DNA of 64,000 nt, from positions 62,001-126,000 of the forward strand of contig OY782778.1 of the NCBI GenBank assembly GCA_963678255.2, given 5' to 3'. Origin of the DNA: G963678255 sp963678255. GTDB taxonomy: Bacteria; Cloacimonadota; Cloacimonadia; Cloacimonadales; WRIO01. The position numbers were made by a program, and so were the translations under genes. The first letter of the stretch is position 1, and each line of letters begins with the position of its first letter. Of this stretch, positions 19,186 through 28,069 are shown one piece after another. Below the pieces are notes generated by a model that saw only the letters and a program-made list of their open reading frames with translations, searched no databases and was not told the origin of the DNA.

Positions 19186-19352
19186 AGTCTTTTCTAAAAT
19201 ATCTTTAAGACAATCCGTTTTTATATGATAATCTAGTGAAAATTATTAATCAGGATTTATACCTGATAGAAAGAGTAAAGTGAGAGATTTTATAAATTAT
19301 GGATTTAGTGATTTTAAAAGAAATGGTGATTAGAAGATTTAAGGAGTGTAAG

Positions 19353-20036
19353 ATGAAAGCCCTGATTGTTAATGGAAGTCCTCGAGGGAAAAATAGTAAT
19401 AGTAAAATAATGTCGGACTTTTTTGAGGAAGGATTAATTGAATGTGGAATTGAGACAGAATCAATTTTTCTTGCTGATATCAAATTAGAATCTTGTCGAG
19501 GATGTTTTGGGTGTTGGAAAAATCCAGAAGGTTCATGTGTAATTAATGATGAAATGAGAGGACTGATAGAAAAATCTATAGAATCAGATTATGTTATTTT
19601 TACAACACCTGTTTATTTTTATACAATGCCAGCAGTGTTGAAAAATTTTATTGATAGACTTTTACCTTTGGCAACACCTCAAATTCATATAAATGATAAA
19701 GGAGAATTTTATCATAAGGGACGTTATCAAAAATATCCTAAAAATATTCTCTTAACTAACTGTGGTTTCCCAGGACAAGGAAATTTCGATGGGATAAAAG
19801 TTGCATTTACTTTTTTATACCCTGTTGCAATAATATGCCGAAATCAAGGAGAGCTTTTAAAAATCAAACAAGCACCTGTTAAAAAAATAATAGATAAATA
19901 TGGAGAGTTATTGAAACAAGCAGCTATTGATTTAGTAAAAAATGGATTTATTTCAGAAGAATTGGAAGCTCGTATGAATCAATCTCTTGTTCCAGATGAA
20001 ATTTATACCCAAGATACTAATAGAAATTGGGGTTGA
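19353..20036 (+). CDS. Iron-sulfur flavoprotein / NADPH-dependent FMN reductase family
   Basis: 227 residues from the ATG at 19353, chosen because AAGGAG lies seven bases before it; an earlier ATG at 19299 lacks a ribosome site. NGSPRGKNSNS is the flavodoxin-like phosphate loop for FMN. CRGCFGCW...C gives Cx2Cx2Cx7C, the compact 4Fe-4S motif of Isf-type flavoproteins. TPVYFYTMPAVLKNFIDRL is also typical. Such proteins pass electrons from ferredoxin or NAD(P)H to small acceptors and are common in anaerobes, where they help with oxidative stress. The C-terminal 60 residues are helical. It is probably transcribed alone. Confidence 0.85.
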   Translation: MKALIVNGSPRGKNSNSKIMSDFFEEGLIECGIETESIFLADIKLESCRGCFGCWKNPEGSCVINDEMRGLIEKSIESDYVIFTTPVYFYTMPAVLKNFIDRLLPLATPQIHINDKGEFYHKGRYQKYPKNILLTNCGFPGQGNFDGIKVAFTFLYPVAIICRNQGELLKIKQAPVKKIIDKYGELLKQAAIDLVKNGFISEELEARMNQSLVPDEIYTQDTNRNWG

Positions 20037-20157
20037 TGGATACATAAGAATTTAATGAGTTAAAAGTGAGATTGGTCTAAAATATGGGAAATAACAAGAA
20101 AGATTCTTGTTTTACTGGCAAGAAAGCCACAATCATTCTGATTGAGAAAGTGACAAA

Positions 20158-20207
20158 AAAGATTCATATCATATGTGAAAGAATCTTTCAACCTCTAAAA
20201 GGGGTTG
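20158..20207 (+). terminator. Two adjacent hairpins after the flavoprotein gene
   Basis: AAAGATTC/GAATCTTT (20158-20165 with 20181-20188) is followed at once by CAACCTCT/AGGGGTTG (20189-20207). The T run is weak, so a terminator is only likely. The remaining sequence between the two genes shows only the promoter listed next. Confidence 0.45.
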
Positions 20208-20295
20208 TTGTTCCAATTTTAAGAATAGATTAATGAAAGACTGAATATTTATGTCAGCACTCTTTATCCTTCTTTTAAAACTTTCTTGAATTTTG

Positions 20296-20324
20296 TTGAC
20301 AAACTTTTAAATCGGTTTTATTTT
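20296..20324 (+). promoter_or_regulatory. Promoter of the LiaF-like gene
   Basis: TTGACA (20296-20301), a 17-base spacer and TATTTT (20319-20324), 28 bases ahead of the start at 20353. Confidence 0.5.
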
Positions 20325-20352
20325 AAAATATGATAAAAAAGGTGGAGGAATA

Positions 20353-21075
20353 ATGAAAACAAAAATACTCATGGGGGTTGTCCTGATCATCATCGGATTA
20401 TCCATTATTTTGGATCAGTTTAACCTGGGTTTCTGGAGTGTTATCGGTAAATATTGGCCTGTAATCCTAATCTTAATGGGAATTGAGCGTCTAAATAAAC
20501 CCTATAAATCAAAAATATTCTCTTTTCTCCTGATTTTTGTTGGTTTCGCTATTCTCATTTCCAATCTGGATATTCTGGATATCCATTGGTCAAGTATGAT
20601 TTGGGCTTTAATCTTGATTGCTTTTGGTATTAGTATGATTATCCCAAAACACTTAAGAAATAAAAAAAAACTGATTGAGAATATTAATTTTAAAATTAAA
20701 CCGGATAATGAAAATTACGCCGAAACCATTAATGATGACGGCTACCTCAATTATACTCATATTTTCTCTGGTTATGAATCTAAAATCCTGTCCAAAAACT
20801 TCCGTGGCGGCGAAATCTATACTATCTTTGGTGGAGCTGATATTGACTTGAGAGACGTTCAGGTCGAAGGGACAGTTGTAAAACTGGAATTATATGCGAT
20901 CTTTGGTGGGATTGATGTGATGATACCTTCTAATTGGAAGATTCAAATCACTGGTATGCCAATCTTTGGTGCTGTCTCAAATAATACAAAACCTTCCCCT
21001 AATGATGAAGAAAAAACTATTCTACTACTCGTAGAAGGATATGCGATCTTTGGCGGGATTGAAATTAAAAACTAA
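20353..21075 (+). CDS. LiaF-like membrane protein with toastrack domain
   Basis: 240 residues, with GGTGGAGGA before the ATG. Residues 1-100 hold four short hydrophobic helices typical of the LiaI/LiaF transmembrane region. Residues 140-240 are a beta-solenoid-like toastrack with repeated FGG turns (TIFGGADIDL, AIFGGIDVMIPS, AIFGGIEIKN). In Firmicutes LiaF restrains a LiaRS two-component system under envelope stress; no such system is seen here, so only membrane location and an envelope role can be inferred. A shorter protein of the same design is at 57113-57658. Its TAA overlaps the stop of the convergent permease gene by 3 bases within a 4-base gene overlap. Confidence 0.8.
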   Translation: MKTKILMGVVLIIIGLSIILDQFNLGFWSVIGKYWPVILILMGIERLNKPYKSKIFSFLLIFVGFAILISNLDILDIHWSSMIWALILIAFGISMIIPKHLRNKKKLIENINFKIKPDNENYAETINDDGYLNYTHIFSGYESKILSKNFRGGEIYTIFGGADIDLRDVQVEGTVVKLELYAIFGGIDVMIPSNWKIQITGMPIFGAVSNNTKPSPNDEEKTILLLVEGYAIFGGIEIKN

Positions 21076-22967
21076 CTCACTCTTTCTCTTATATGAATAG
21101 CTCTCATCTGTTTTAGAATGAGAGCTATTATAATGATAATCACAAATTGTATCGCGGTATTTCTCAAGTTCAAATCTCTATTTTCCATAAATTTGTATTT
21201 TGATAGGACAAATACCATGGAATTATTAATAATGTGTGCCATCATGGAATAATAAAGACTTCCTGTCATATAAAAAATGATTCCGAACCAAAGCCCTAAA
21301 GAAAATAATACCGCATAATCAGGATAATTCTGATGAAATAATGCAAATAATAGCGCACTAAATATGATGGCTTGCTTTACCTTTAATCTCTTCAAAACTG
21401 ATAATAAATAACCTCTAAAAAACATCTCTTCACAAATACCAGGTATGATCGATAAAAATAAAATGTTTTGCCAAATTGTATTACCAGCCTCTTCAATATC
21501 TATATGTGAAAATTGTAAGACATGGGGAAAAAATATTCGATAGATCTGATATTGTATAAAATTTAAGGGGAAAACTAATAATATCGATACGACACTGACT
21601 AATACTACCCACTTTAACTTTATCCCTTTACTTAATCGGGTTTTCATCCACTCTTTATCTGTTAAATAATAAAAAACCAAGCCTGGTAATCCAAAAAGGA
21701 TTAACTGACTTTTCAAAACACCCAGATTGTATTGATCATTCACCCATTTTTGACCAATTGTATTTAATAACCCATAAATTAATAACACAACTATGAAAAA
21801 ATAACTGTTCGTATTCTGAGCTCTCTTCAACGAAAATCCCTGAGACTCTGTGTTGATAACTGACTCTGTATAAATATACCGATTGTTCCACCGAAATAAA
21901 TATAAAGATATTCCAAAACAACTCAGCAAATACAAACATAAATTAAAAACATTGAAATTCTGCATTGAAATGGATCGTATTAACAAAGTGATATTTATAA
22001 ACGGGATGATCGACATATATTGTTGAAAATCAATATCCATATATGAAAAGGCTATCACTGTGACAGATAATAATAAAAAGAATATGCTCTCCATACTCTT
22101 TGATTCATGTGTTGTCTTCGAACGAATTGAAATAGTAAGTAATATCCCTGATAAGACAAACAGAATGGGTAAACTTAAAAAATATATCTGTATGATTTGT
22201 TTAAATTCTTCACTACTGATACCCATGCCAATAAATTGCTTGGATAAAATTAAAAAAATGATGTTACAGCTGAGATTGACCATAGAAAAAAAGAATACGG
22301 TTAAATACTTCGAGATTAAAACCTTACTCCTATTCTCCAAAGGAGTTAATAGGTTTTCTAACGTGTGACGCTCTTTTTCTCCTGAAAATATCTCTGTCGA
22401 AACAAACGCTGCCCCAGCAAATCCTAATAAAATAAACATCCAAGGATATAGTAACAAGGCATTACTCTCTGAATTGCGATTTAAGGACGAACTTCTGTTC
22501 TCCTCTGATAAATTTGTATTATCCACCTTGATATTGTCAGGATAAATATTGACTAAATACTCCAAAAGCCACTTATATAACTTATCACTGTCTGGTAAAT
22601 TAGATGAATAAAATATATTTATCGTCTCTTTTTTCTGATCAAAGTTCTGAAAGATTATCGTCACATCATAACGATTACTCTCATTATCTTTTTCTGTTGA
22701 TTTCGGTACAACGATTTTTGTTATAAAACGCTTATCCTGATTGATTCTCTCAATAACTTTCTGCTGTTCTGACGTTGCCGTGTAATCATAAATTAATAAA
22801 TTCGGTTTTTCTTTCTTCTCTATCCCAAAAAAACCTTCCTGAAAAAAGATGAGCAGTGGTATAAACAAGGCTGGTAATAAAAACCCAGATATAAATGCAC
22901 GTCTATTCCTGATAATCTCTGTTAAATCCTTTTTAAAAATTAACCATAGAAATTTAATATCAATCAT
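21072..22967 (-). CDS. ABC-2 permease fused to CPBP intramembrane protease domain
   Basis: 631 residues. Residues 1-360 are an ABC-2 permease of the NatB type: a first helix near 25-45, a large extracytoplasmic loop, then five helices (EIFSGEKERHTLENLLTPL is a typical coupling segment). Residues about 380-620 are a CPBP (CAAX-protease-like) domain with EEMFFRG, FALFH and HIINN, the conserved Glu-Glu...Arg, His and His/Asn motifs. The same fusion is known in other bacteria, next to an ATPase as here. It likely exports sodium, a drug or a peptide, perhaps with processing by the protease part. Its start overlaps the end of the ATPase gene by 8 bases. Confidence 0.85.
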   Translation of the reverse strand: MIDIKFLWLIFKKDLTEIIRNRRAFISGFLLPALFIPLLIFFQEGFFGIEKKEKPNLLIYDYTATSEQQKVIERINQDKRFITKIVVPKSTEKDNESNRYDVTIIFQNFDQKKETINIFYSSNLPDSDKLYKWLLEYLVNIYPDNIKVDNTNLSEENRSSSLNRNSESNALLLYPWMFILLGFAGAAFVSTEIFSGEKERHTLENLLTPLENRSKVLISKYLTVFFFSMVNLSCNIIFLILSKQFIGMGISSEEFKQIIQIYFLSLPILFVLSGILLTISIRSKTTHESKSMESIFFLLLSVTVIAFSYMDIDFQQYMSIIPFINITLLIRSISMQNFNVFNLCLYLLSCFGISLYLFRWNNRYIYTESVINTESQGFSLKRAQNTNSYFFIVVLLIYGLLNTIGQKWVNDQYNLGVLKSQLILFGLPGLVFYYLTDKEWMKTRLSKGIKLKWVVLVSVVSILLVFPLNFIQYQIYRIFFPHVLQFSHIDIEEAGNTIWQNILFLSIIPGICEEMFFRGYLLSVLKRLKVKQAIIFSALLFALFHQNYPDYAVLFSLGLWFGIIFYMTGSLYYSMMAHIINNSMVFVLSKYKFMENRDLNLRNTAIQFVIIIIIALILKQMRAIHIRERVS

Positions 22968-23697
22968 TTGTCCTCTGAATCGATGATAAAAACATCTCTT
23001 TTAATGAACCTTCGCGAACTTCTTCTTCATCAGAACTCTTTTTTATACATCTACCCTTATGTAGAAATAAATAATGATCACATAAGGTCTCTATTTCGTA
23101 TAAATTGTGCGTGGAAACTAATATGGTTGTCCCTTTCTCCTTTAAACCCCTTAAATGATTTAACATCACATTGATCACCAAAACATCAACATTGGAAAAG
23201 GGTTCATCTAATAACAATAAATCAGGATTATGAAGAATAACTGATGAAAATGCCACCTTCTGAATAGTACCAGTGGATAAACTGCTTAATAATCTGTCTA
23301 AATCATCTGTAAAAGACATCTCCTCAGCATAATATTCTATCTTTTCTATGATCTCTTTCTTGCCCATTCCTCTTAATTGACCAATAAATAATAAATACTC
23401 CCTGATAGTTAATCGACTATAGACTCCTGTATCATAGGCTAAATATCCAACTTTTATTCCTGGTTTGATAATCACCTCGCCAGCACTGGCTTGATATATA
23501 CCTGATAAAATTCGTAATAATGTTGTTTTCCCTGCTCCATTTAAACCAATCAAAGCAGTTATACTCCCCTTGAGTAATTCAAAACTCAAATCATCCAAAG
23601 CTCTGATCTCTGTCTCATTTGTCTGAAATTTCTTTATCAGATGGTTTATCTTAACTATGTTCTCTTTTTGCTCAATAGGATCTGACACTTCTGTCAT
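22960..23697 (-). CDS. ABC transporter ATP-binding protein
   Basis: 245 residues from the ATG at 23697, preceded by AGAGGAG. Walker A is GLNGAGKTT, the signature is LSTGTIQKV, Walker B is LLLLDEP and the H-loop is VSTHN. The first 20 residues are a polar extension. The signature has STGT where most have SxGQ. It supplies ATP-driven power for the permease-protease fusion translated from the same message, forming a NatA/NatB-like exporter on the cytoplasmic face of the membrane. No substrate-binding protein is nearby, in line with export. Confidence 0.92.
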   Translation of the reverse strand: MTEVSDPIEQKENIVKINHLIKKFQTNETEIRALDDLSFELLKGSITALIGLNGAGKTTLLRILSGIYQASAGEVIIKPGIKVGYLAYDTGVYSRLTIREYLLFIGQLRGMGKKEIIEKIEYYAEEMSFTDDLDRLLSSLSTGTIQKVAFSSVILHNPDLLLLDEPFSNVDVLVINVMLNHLRGLKEKGTTILVSTHNLYEIETLCDHYLFLHKGRCIKKSSDEEEVREGSLKEMFLSSIQRTND

Positions 23698-24063
23698 ATT
23701 TCTCCTCTTATAACCCTTTATTAACAATTAGTATCGTAAATAAAGCTTCTATTTCTTCTCTAATTTCTAAGAATTCTATATTTTCTTGGTTTATTTGTAC
23801 AATTACATTCCAAATAGTCAATGGTTTTTTTATTCCCTTCTATTTTTTCTTAGAGAAACTGTCCAAAATATATAAGCTCTCATTAAGTTACTCTCGTACT
23901 TATTGGTGAGAAAAGTGAACATATATGCTCTCTATCTTTGTTTTCTTGACTTATTCAGCAATAAATCCTTACTAATAAAGAAATAATTTCATCACATCTA
24001 CTCCTTCTTTCTGAGTAAAACTATCTCTCTCCCTGATAATAATGTACAAATGAGACATTGCAT
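23698..24063. other. AT-rich spacer without recognisable features
   Basis: This stretch upstream of the ABC operon has no open frame with a ribosome site, no strong hairpin and no match to the repeats that begin at 24064. Confidence 0.5.
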
Positions 24064-24261
24064 ATGAAAAAATGGCTATAATCCGTGCTAACAATAATAC
24101 CTTACTATGTATCGTTACAACCTTTTACTCCTTGATATCCAGATATAAATGGTACAATAGCCCATGAAAATGGCTATAATCCGTGCTAACAATAATTCCT
24201 TACTGTGTATCGTTACAACCTTTTACTCCTTGATATCCAGTTATAAATGGTACAATCGCCC
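24064..24261 (+). repeat. Tandem duplication, unit about 98 bases
   Basis: Two units start at ATGAAA...TGGCTATAATCC (24064 and 24164) and differ at a few positions. Each ends in ATAAATGGTACAATxGCCC, the sequence that leads into the mini-ORF repeat at 24262. Inside the junction AGCCC-ATGAAAATGGCT pairs, while the next junction has CGCCC-ATG...ATGGCG, a matching change on both sides. Confidence 0.8.
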
Positions 24262-24399
24262 ATGAAAAAATGGCGTAAAGTCGTAGGGAAACTCGAAGGG
24301 GAACGAACAGCCATTCTGATTGAAGACAATGGTTTCCCTCATAAATTAACCTACCCATTGGCAAGCTATGGCGGAGTCCCTGAGAGTGACTGGAGATAG
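24262..24399 (+). CDS. 45-codon mini-ORF of the dispersed repeat, copy 1
   Basis: The frame starts MKKWRKVVGKLEGERTA and ends GGVPESDWR, then TAG. The pattern (polar start, KLEGERTAILIED, then GVPESDW) recalls small DUF3006-like proteins but is shorter; that resemblance is by eye only. No Shine-Dalgarno site is evident, and the start codon lies within a short hairpin (CGCCC-ATG...ATGGCG). A second copy at 24808 keeps the whole frame and a third at 35459 has a stop at codon 6. It may be a real small protein, a gene relic, or repeat sequence that happens to stay open. Confidence 0.4.
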   Translation: MKKWRKVVGKLEGERTAILIEDNGFPHKLTYPLASYGGVPESDWR

Positions 24400-24470
24400 C
24401 ACATTTTTTCCAGGCTTGATTTTTTCTTTGGTTCGTTTATTTTGTATCAAGACAAAAGAAATGAACAATA
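24262..24470 (+). repeat. Dispersed repeat module, copy 1 (mini-ORF plus hairpin)
   Basis: About 205 bases match 24808-25016 with very few differences. The 3' part holds a long hairpin at 24431-24466 (GTTC.TTT.TTTTGT with ACAAAA.AAA.GAAC around ATCAAG). The same hairpin at 35273-35309 has C-G where these have T-A next to the loop. Confidence 0.85.
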
Positions 24471-24535
24471 CCATCTCAAAGAAATATCCATATCTTCTCC
24501 AATAGATGTCAATTTTTCAAAAGGACAATCTCATA

Positions 24536-24599
24536 ACAAGGTGTTTCATTTTTACCAAATAGGCGACAGCCTGATATGAGCTCCTATGAAACACCTTGT
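24536..24599. repeat. 14-bp perfect inverted repeat
   Basis: ACAAGGTGTTTCAT (24536-24549) and its complement (24586-24599) flank 36 bases. Parts of the sequence (TCTCATAACAA, TTTACCAAA, GCCTGATATGAGCT) resemble 59454-59508. The 3' flank (CCTTGTATATTTGTCT) resembles 35374-35389. Confidence 0.7.
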
Positions 24600-24690
24600 A
24601 TATTTGTCTTATTTTATTGTCCCCTCCATCTCTCATCAGTAATTATCCAGATATTAATGAGATATCGCCCATGAAAAAATGGCGTGTTAT

Positions 24691-24715
24691 GGAGCGAGTT
24701 CGGCTCGGACTCGAA
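24691..24715. repeat. GC-rich dispersed hairpin repeat, copy 2 (short)
   Basis: The 25-base core GGAGCGAG...GACTCGAA of the repeat at 281 is present here directly after a CCCATGAAAAAATGGCG leader of the mini-ORF repeat (24668-24684). The two repeat families are therefore joined at this point and the mini-ORF is replaced. Confidence 0.75.
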
Positions 24716-24807
24716 TACTTGAAGATGATATTTATCTTTTATCTTCTTTTCCAATATTACCTCCATCTATCACGAGTAAATAACCATGTATTAATGAGAT
24801 ATCGCCC

Positions 24808-24945
24808 ATGAAAAAATGGCGTAAAGTCGTAGGGAAACTCGAAGGGGAACGAACAGCCATTCTGATTGAAGACAATGGTTTCCCTCATAAATTAACCTAC
24901 CCATTGGCAAGCTATGGCGGAGTCCCTGAGAGTGACTGGAGATAG
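24808..24945 (+). CDS. 45-codon mini-ORF of the dispersed repeat, copy 2
   Basis: Encodes the same 45 residues as the frame at 24262, with the same TAG after DWR. Conservation between copies follows from the near-identity of the whole 205-base module, so it does not by itself prove that the peptide is made. No ribosome site is seen; the codons before it read ATTAATGAGATATCGCCC. Confidence 0.4.
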   Translation: MKKWRKVVGKLEGERTAILIEDNGFPHKLTYPLASYGGVPESDWR

Positions 24946-25016
24946 CAGATTTTTTCCGGGCTTGATTTTTTCTTTGGTTCGTTTATTTTGTATCAAGACA
25001 AAAGAAATGAACATTA
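24808..25016 (+). repeat. Dispersed repeat module, copy 2 (mini-ORF plus hairpin)
   Basis: Same layout as the copy at 24262, with the hairpin at 24977-25012. Its extension TACCATTTCAAAGATATGAA continues to match 35310-35331, so the third copy shares more with this one than with copy 1. Confidence 0.85.
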
Positions 25017-25130
25017 CCATTTCAAAGATATGAAAAGACCTTATTGAATATATGCCATACTAAAGTAATCCACCAACGATAAAGCTTATCTTATATCTAT
25101 TATCTGCAAATCTATGATTTGCCATTATCT

Positions 25131-25222
25131 GCAGTGCACCAGCACTGCTAGCACTGCTCTGGAGCGAGTTCGGCTCGGACTCGAAACTCCAGACAATCAT
25201 GTCACTTTCCCTATTAAGACAA
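25131..25222. repeat. GC-rich dispersed hairpin repeat, copy 3, with a second hairpin
   Basis: GCAGTGC-ACCA-GCACTGC (25131-25148) and a doubled AGCACTGCT precede the GC-rich element. Here the element has an outer stem TCTGGAG/CTCCAGA (25158-25164 with 25187-25193) around the inner hairpin. From 25161 to about 25222 it matches 281-342. Confidence 0.75.
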
Positions 25223-25701
<479 letters not shown>

Positions 25702-28017
25702 ATGAAAAATAATAAGATTATAATTATATTAATATTCTTAATGATATGTATTAATATCAATGCAATAACAAAATATGTGCCTGATAATTATGCAACTCTT
25801 GATTTAGCTGTGCAAAATGTTGTTAATCAAACAGATGTTATCATTCTTAGAGATAGCCCGACTCCATATGATTATTCAGGAACCTATTATATTAATGCTA
25901 ATATTAAATCAGAATCTGAAGACCCAAATAATTGTTCAATCAATCTTGCGGGTGGAAAAGGATTAATAGTTAATGCACCTAGCAGATCCTTGTATATCAA
26001 AGGGGTAACAATTCAAGGACTTAATTATTCATCAAATAATCAAGGACAAGCTGCTATTTGGATTAATGCCTCAAACACCAGGTTGGCTCTATCTAACGTT
26101 AACTTTTTGAATAACTACGGCAAATATGCTGGAGCTGTATATATTGACGGTCAAAATGCCAATTCAAATACTTTGAAAGCAAATGACTGTGTATTTTATA
26201 ATAATTACAGTAATTCGAGTTCCGCTAGTGCTATATCTGTTAATGGAACTGGTAATACTATAAATTTCTATAATAATTTATTCTACAGAAACATCAATAA
26301 TACTTCTACTTATAATAATTACGCGATTAGAATTTATAATACAATTAACCTAAACCCTATACAAAGTACAATTCAAAACAATTCCTTTGTAGAAAATAAT
26401 ACAGGCATTTGGATTAGTGGAAACAATCAGGCTCAATCAGTATATAAAATAAATAACAATATCTTCTACAATAATTCCAGAGCTTTCGTCTTTGATACAT
26501 TTACAACAGGAACAAGAGAAGTATCAAATAACTGTTTTTATGCTATTCCTGGTATTGTTCAGGTAATTGGTAATGGAACTGTCCCCATGACTAATTCAAT
26601 TTTTAGTGATCCAAAATTTAGAGATGACCAGACAGATCCTGCTGAAAATCCTTTGTTCTTCAATGATCTGCTTTGTATTGAAGGTAGCCAGTGTATTGAT
26701 GGTAGTACTTTAACTACTTCTACAACAGACCTTGATGAAGGAAGAGATGATATCGGTTACTACAAGCCAAAAGACTATAAAAAACTCAAACCTTCAAACC
26801 GTTGGAACTGGATTTGCTTCCCAAGATTAAATAGACCAAGTGCCACTAATACCAGTGCAAATATTCTGAGCTACCTCGATGAAAATCATCTAAGTATGAT
26901 GCCGGATGAAATGAAAGTAAATTCAATATCATATAAAATTACAACTGGAGCTTTAGGGTGGGGTTCCCAAACCTTAACCATTTCCAGCAAAGATATGATC
27001 AAGTTTAACATAGGAAATCCAGATTACAGCTTTTATGAATCACTCTGGAATTCCACTCGGACCGAAAGAAGAGTGAATAAGAATACAACTATCACCTTGA
27101 ATGCCGGTCAGGAAAATTGGGTAGGGTATTTTCTGCCAAACAATCAGAATCTGGATGTAGCCCTTAGTGGTATCTTAGATAAGATTGTGAGTATTAAAGC
27201 AGAAGATTGGACTTATATCCCCATGAACAGTGGAACAAAGGATGATCCGATCCCTGTTCCCAGCAGTCAAATCCGACCTCTGGAGTATGGCAAAGGTTAT
27301 ATTATTCGGGTTAATCAAGATATAAGTTTTCAATGGAATGACAGTGGCAGTTCTGTTCCTGCTTATGTGCCTCCAATTACGAGAACCTTTACCTATAATG
27401 CCAAACCTGACTATGAAGTGATTGATATCATGAGTGTTGATAATGGAACAAAAAGCTCTATTGAAGAGATCGCTGTCTTTGAAAACGGTGAGTGTATCGG
27501 TGCGGTTGTTGGGGATAAGTTACCCGTACAATTACTCGCTTATACAGACGAAGCCAATAAAGCACTTGATAATTTGACCTTCAGAGTATCTTATAAGGGA
27601 CAAAAAAAACAATCCTGTGTAAGTGATTATTTGGTTTTTGATCAGAAGAAAAATAATTATGTCCAAAAAAATCTGAAGAATGGTTTTGGATATGCTCAGA
27701 TTAAATTATCTCCTAAAAATGCAGATTTCTCACCAGTGCCCCAGAAAATCATATTAAACAATTATCCAAATCCCTTCAATCCGGAAACCTTCATCACCTT
27801 CTCCCTCCCGGAAAAAATGCCAGTTGATATCGCTATCTACAATATCAAAGGACAATTGGTTTATACTCTGGTTGACAAAATAATGTCTGCCGGAGATCAT
27901 TCCCTTGTTTGGAATGGGGTGGATAACAATCATATGAAAGTTAAAAGCGGAATCTATTTCTGTAAATTAAAAACTTCTCATTCTGAAGCAGTAAAAAAAT
28001 TAATGCTGCTTAAATAA
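25702..28017 (+). CDS. Secreted beta-helix protein with C-terminal sorting domain
   Basis: 771 residues. The signal peptide (1-21) is followed by a right-handed beta-helix (about 25-330) rich in Asn and in FYNN/NNIFYNNS rungs. A globular region at 365-640 starts NRWNWICFPRLNRPS, and the sorting domain covers about 688-771 (NYPNPFNPETF, IYNIKGQLVY, SGIYFCK, KLMLLK). Beta-helix proteins of this kind bind or cleave polysaccharides, but no lyase active site can be assigned. Its last few codons plus 28 bases of spacer are copied ahead of each following paralogue, showing that it marked the left edge of the duplicated unit. Confidence 0.85.
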   Translation: MKNNKIIIILIFLMICININAITKYVPDNYATLDLAVQNVVNQTDVIILRDSPTPYDYSGTYYINANIKSESEDPNNCSINLAGGKGLIVNAPSRSLYIKGVTIQGLNYSSNNQGQAAIWINASNTRLALSNVNFLNNYGKYAGAVYIDGQNANSNTLKANDCVFYNNYSNSSSASAISVNGTGNTINFYNNLFYRNINNTSTYNNYAIRIYNTINLNPIQSTIQNNSFVENNTGIWISGNNQAQSVYKINNNIFYNNSRAFVFDTFTTGTREVSNNCFYAIPGIVQVIGNGTVPMTNSIFSDPKFRDDQTDPAENPLFFNDLLCIEGSQCIDGSTLTTSTTDLDEGRDDIGYYKPKDYKKLKPSNRWNWICFPRLNRPSATNTSANILSYLDENHLSMMPDEMKVNSISYKITTGALGWGSQTLTISSKDMIKFNIGNPDYSFYESLWNSTRTERRVNKNTTITLNAGQENWVGYFLPNNQNLDVALSGILDKIVSIKAEDWTYIPMNSGTKDDPIPVPSSQIRPLEYGKGYIIRVNQDISFQWNDSGSSVPAYVPPITRTFTYNAKPDYEVIDIMSVDNGTKSSIEEIAVFENGECIGAVVGDKLPVQLLAYTDEANKALDNLTFRVSYKGQKKQSCVSDYLVFDQKKNNYVQKNLKNGFGYAQIKLSPKNADFSPVPQKIILNNYPNPFNPETFITFSLPEKMPVDIAIYNIKGQLVYTLVDKIMSAGDHSLVWNGVDNNHMKVKSGIYFCKLKTSHSEAVKKLMLLK

Positions 28018-28029
28018 CTAATAAACGAT

Positions 28030-28053
28030 ACGGGTCTGATGTTTCAGACCCGT
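28030..28053 (+). promoter_or_regulatory. Leader hairpin, copy 1
   Basis: ACGGGTCTGA and TCAGACCCGT form a perfect 10-bp stem around TGTT. It lies between the preceding stop and GGAG (28060-28063), so it may end the upstream message or protect and control the next one. It lacks a long T run. Confidence 0.7.
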
Positions 28054-28069
28054 CCTTTTGGAGAAATGA

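Noticed and set aside
24596..24811. 71-codon frame through the repeats
   Set aside because: It reads across the joined leader and GC-rich repeat; composition follows the repeats and no start signal is present.
24064..25222. CRISPR array
   Set aside because: The repeats are long, few and unevenly spaced, contain open frames, and no cas gene is in the window.
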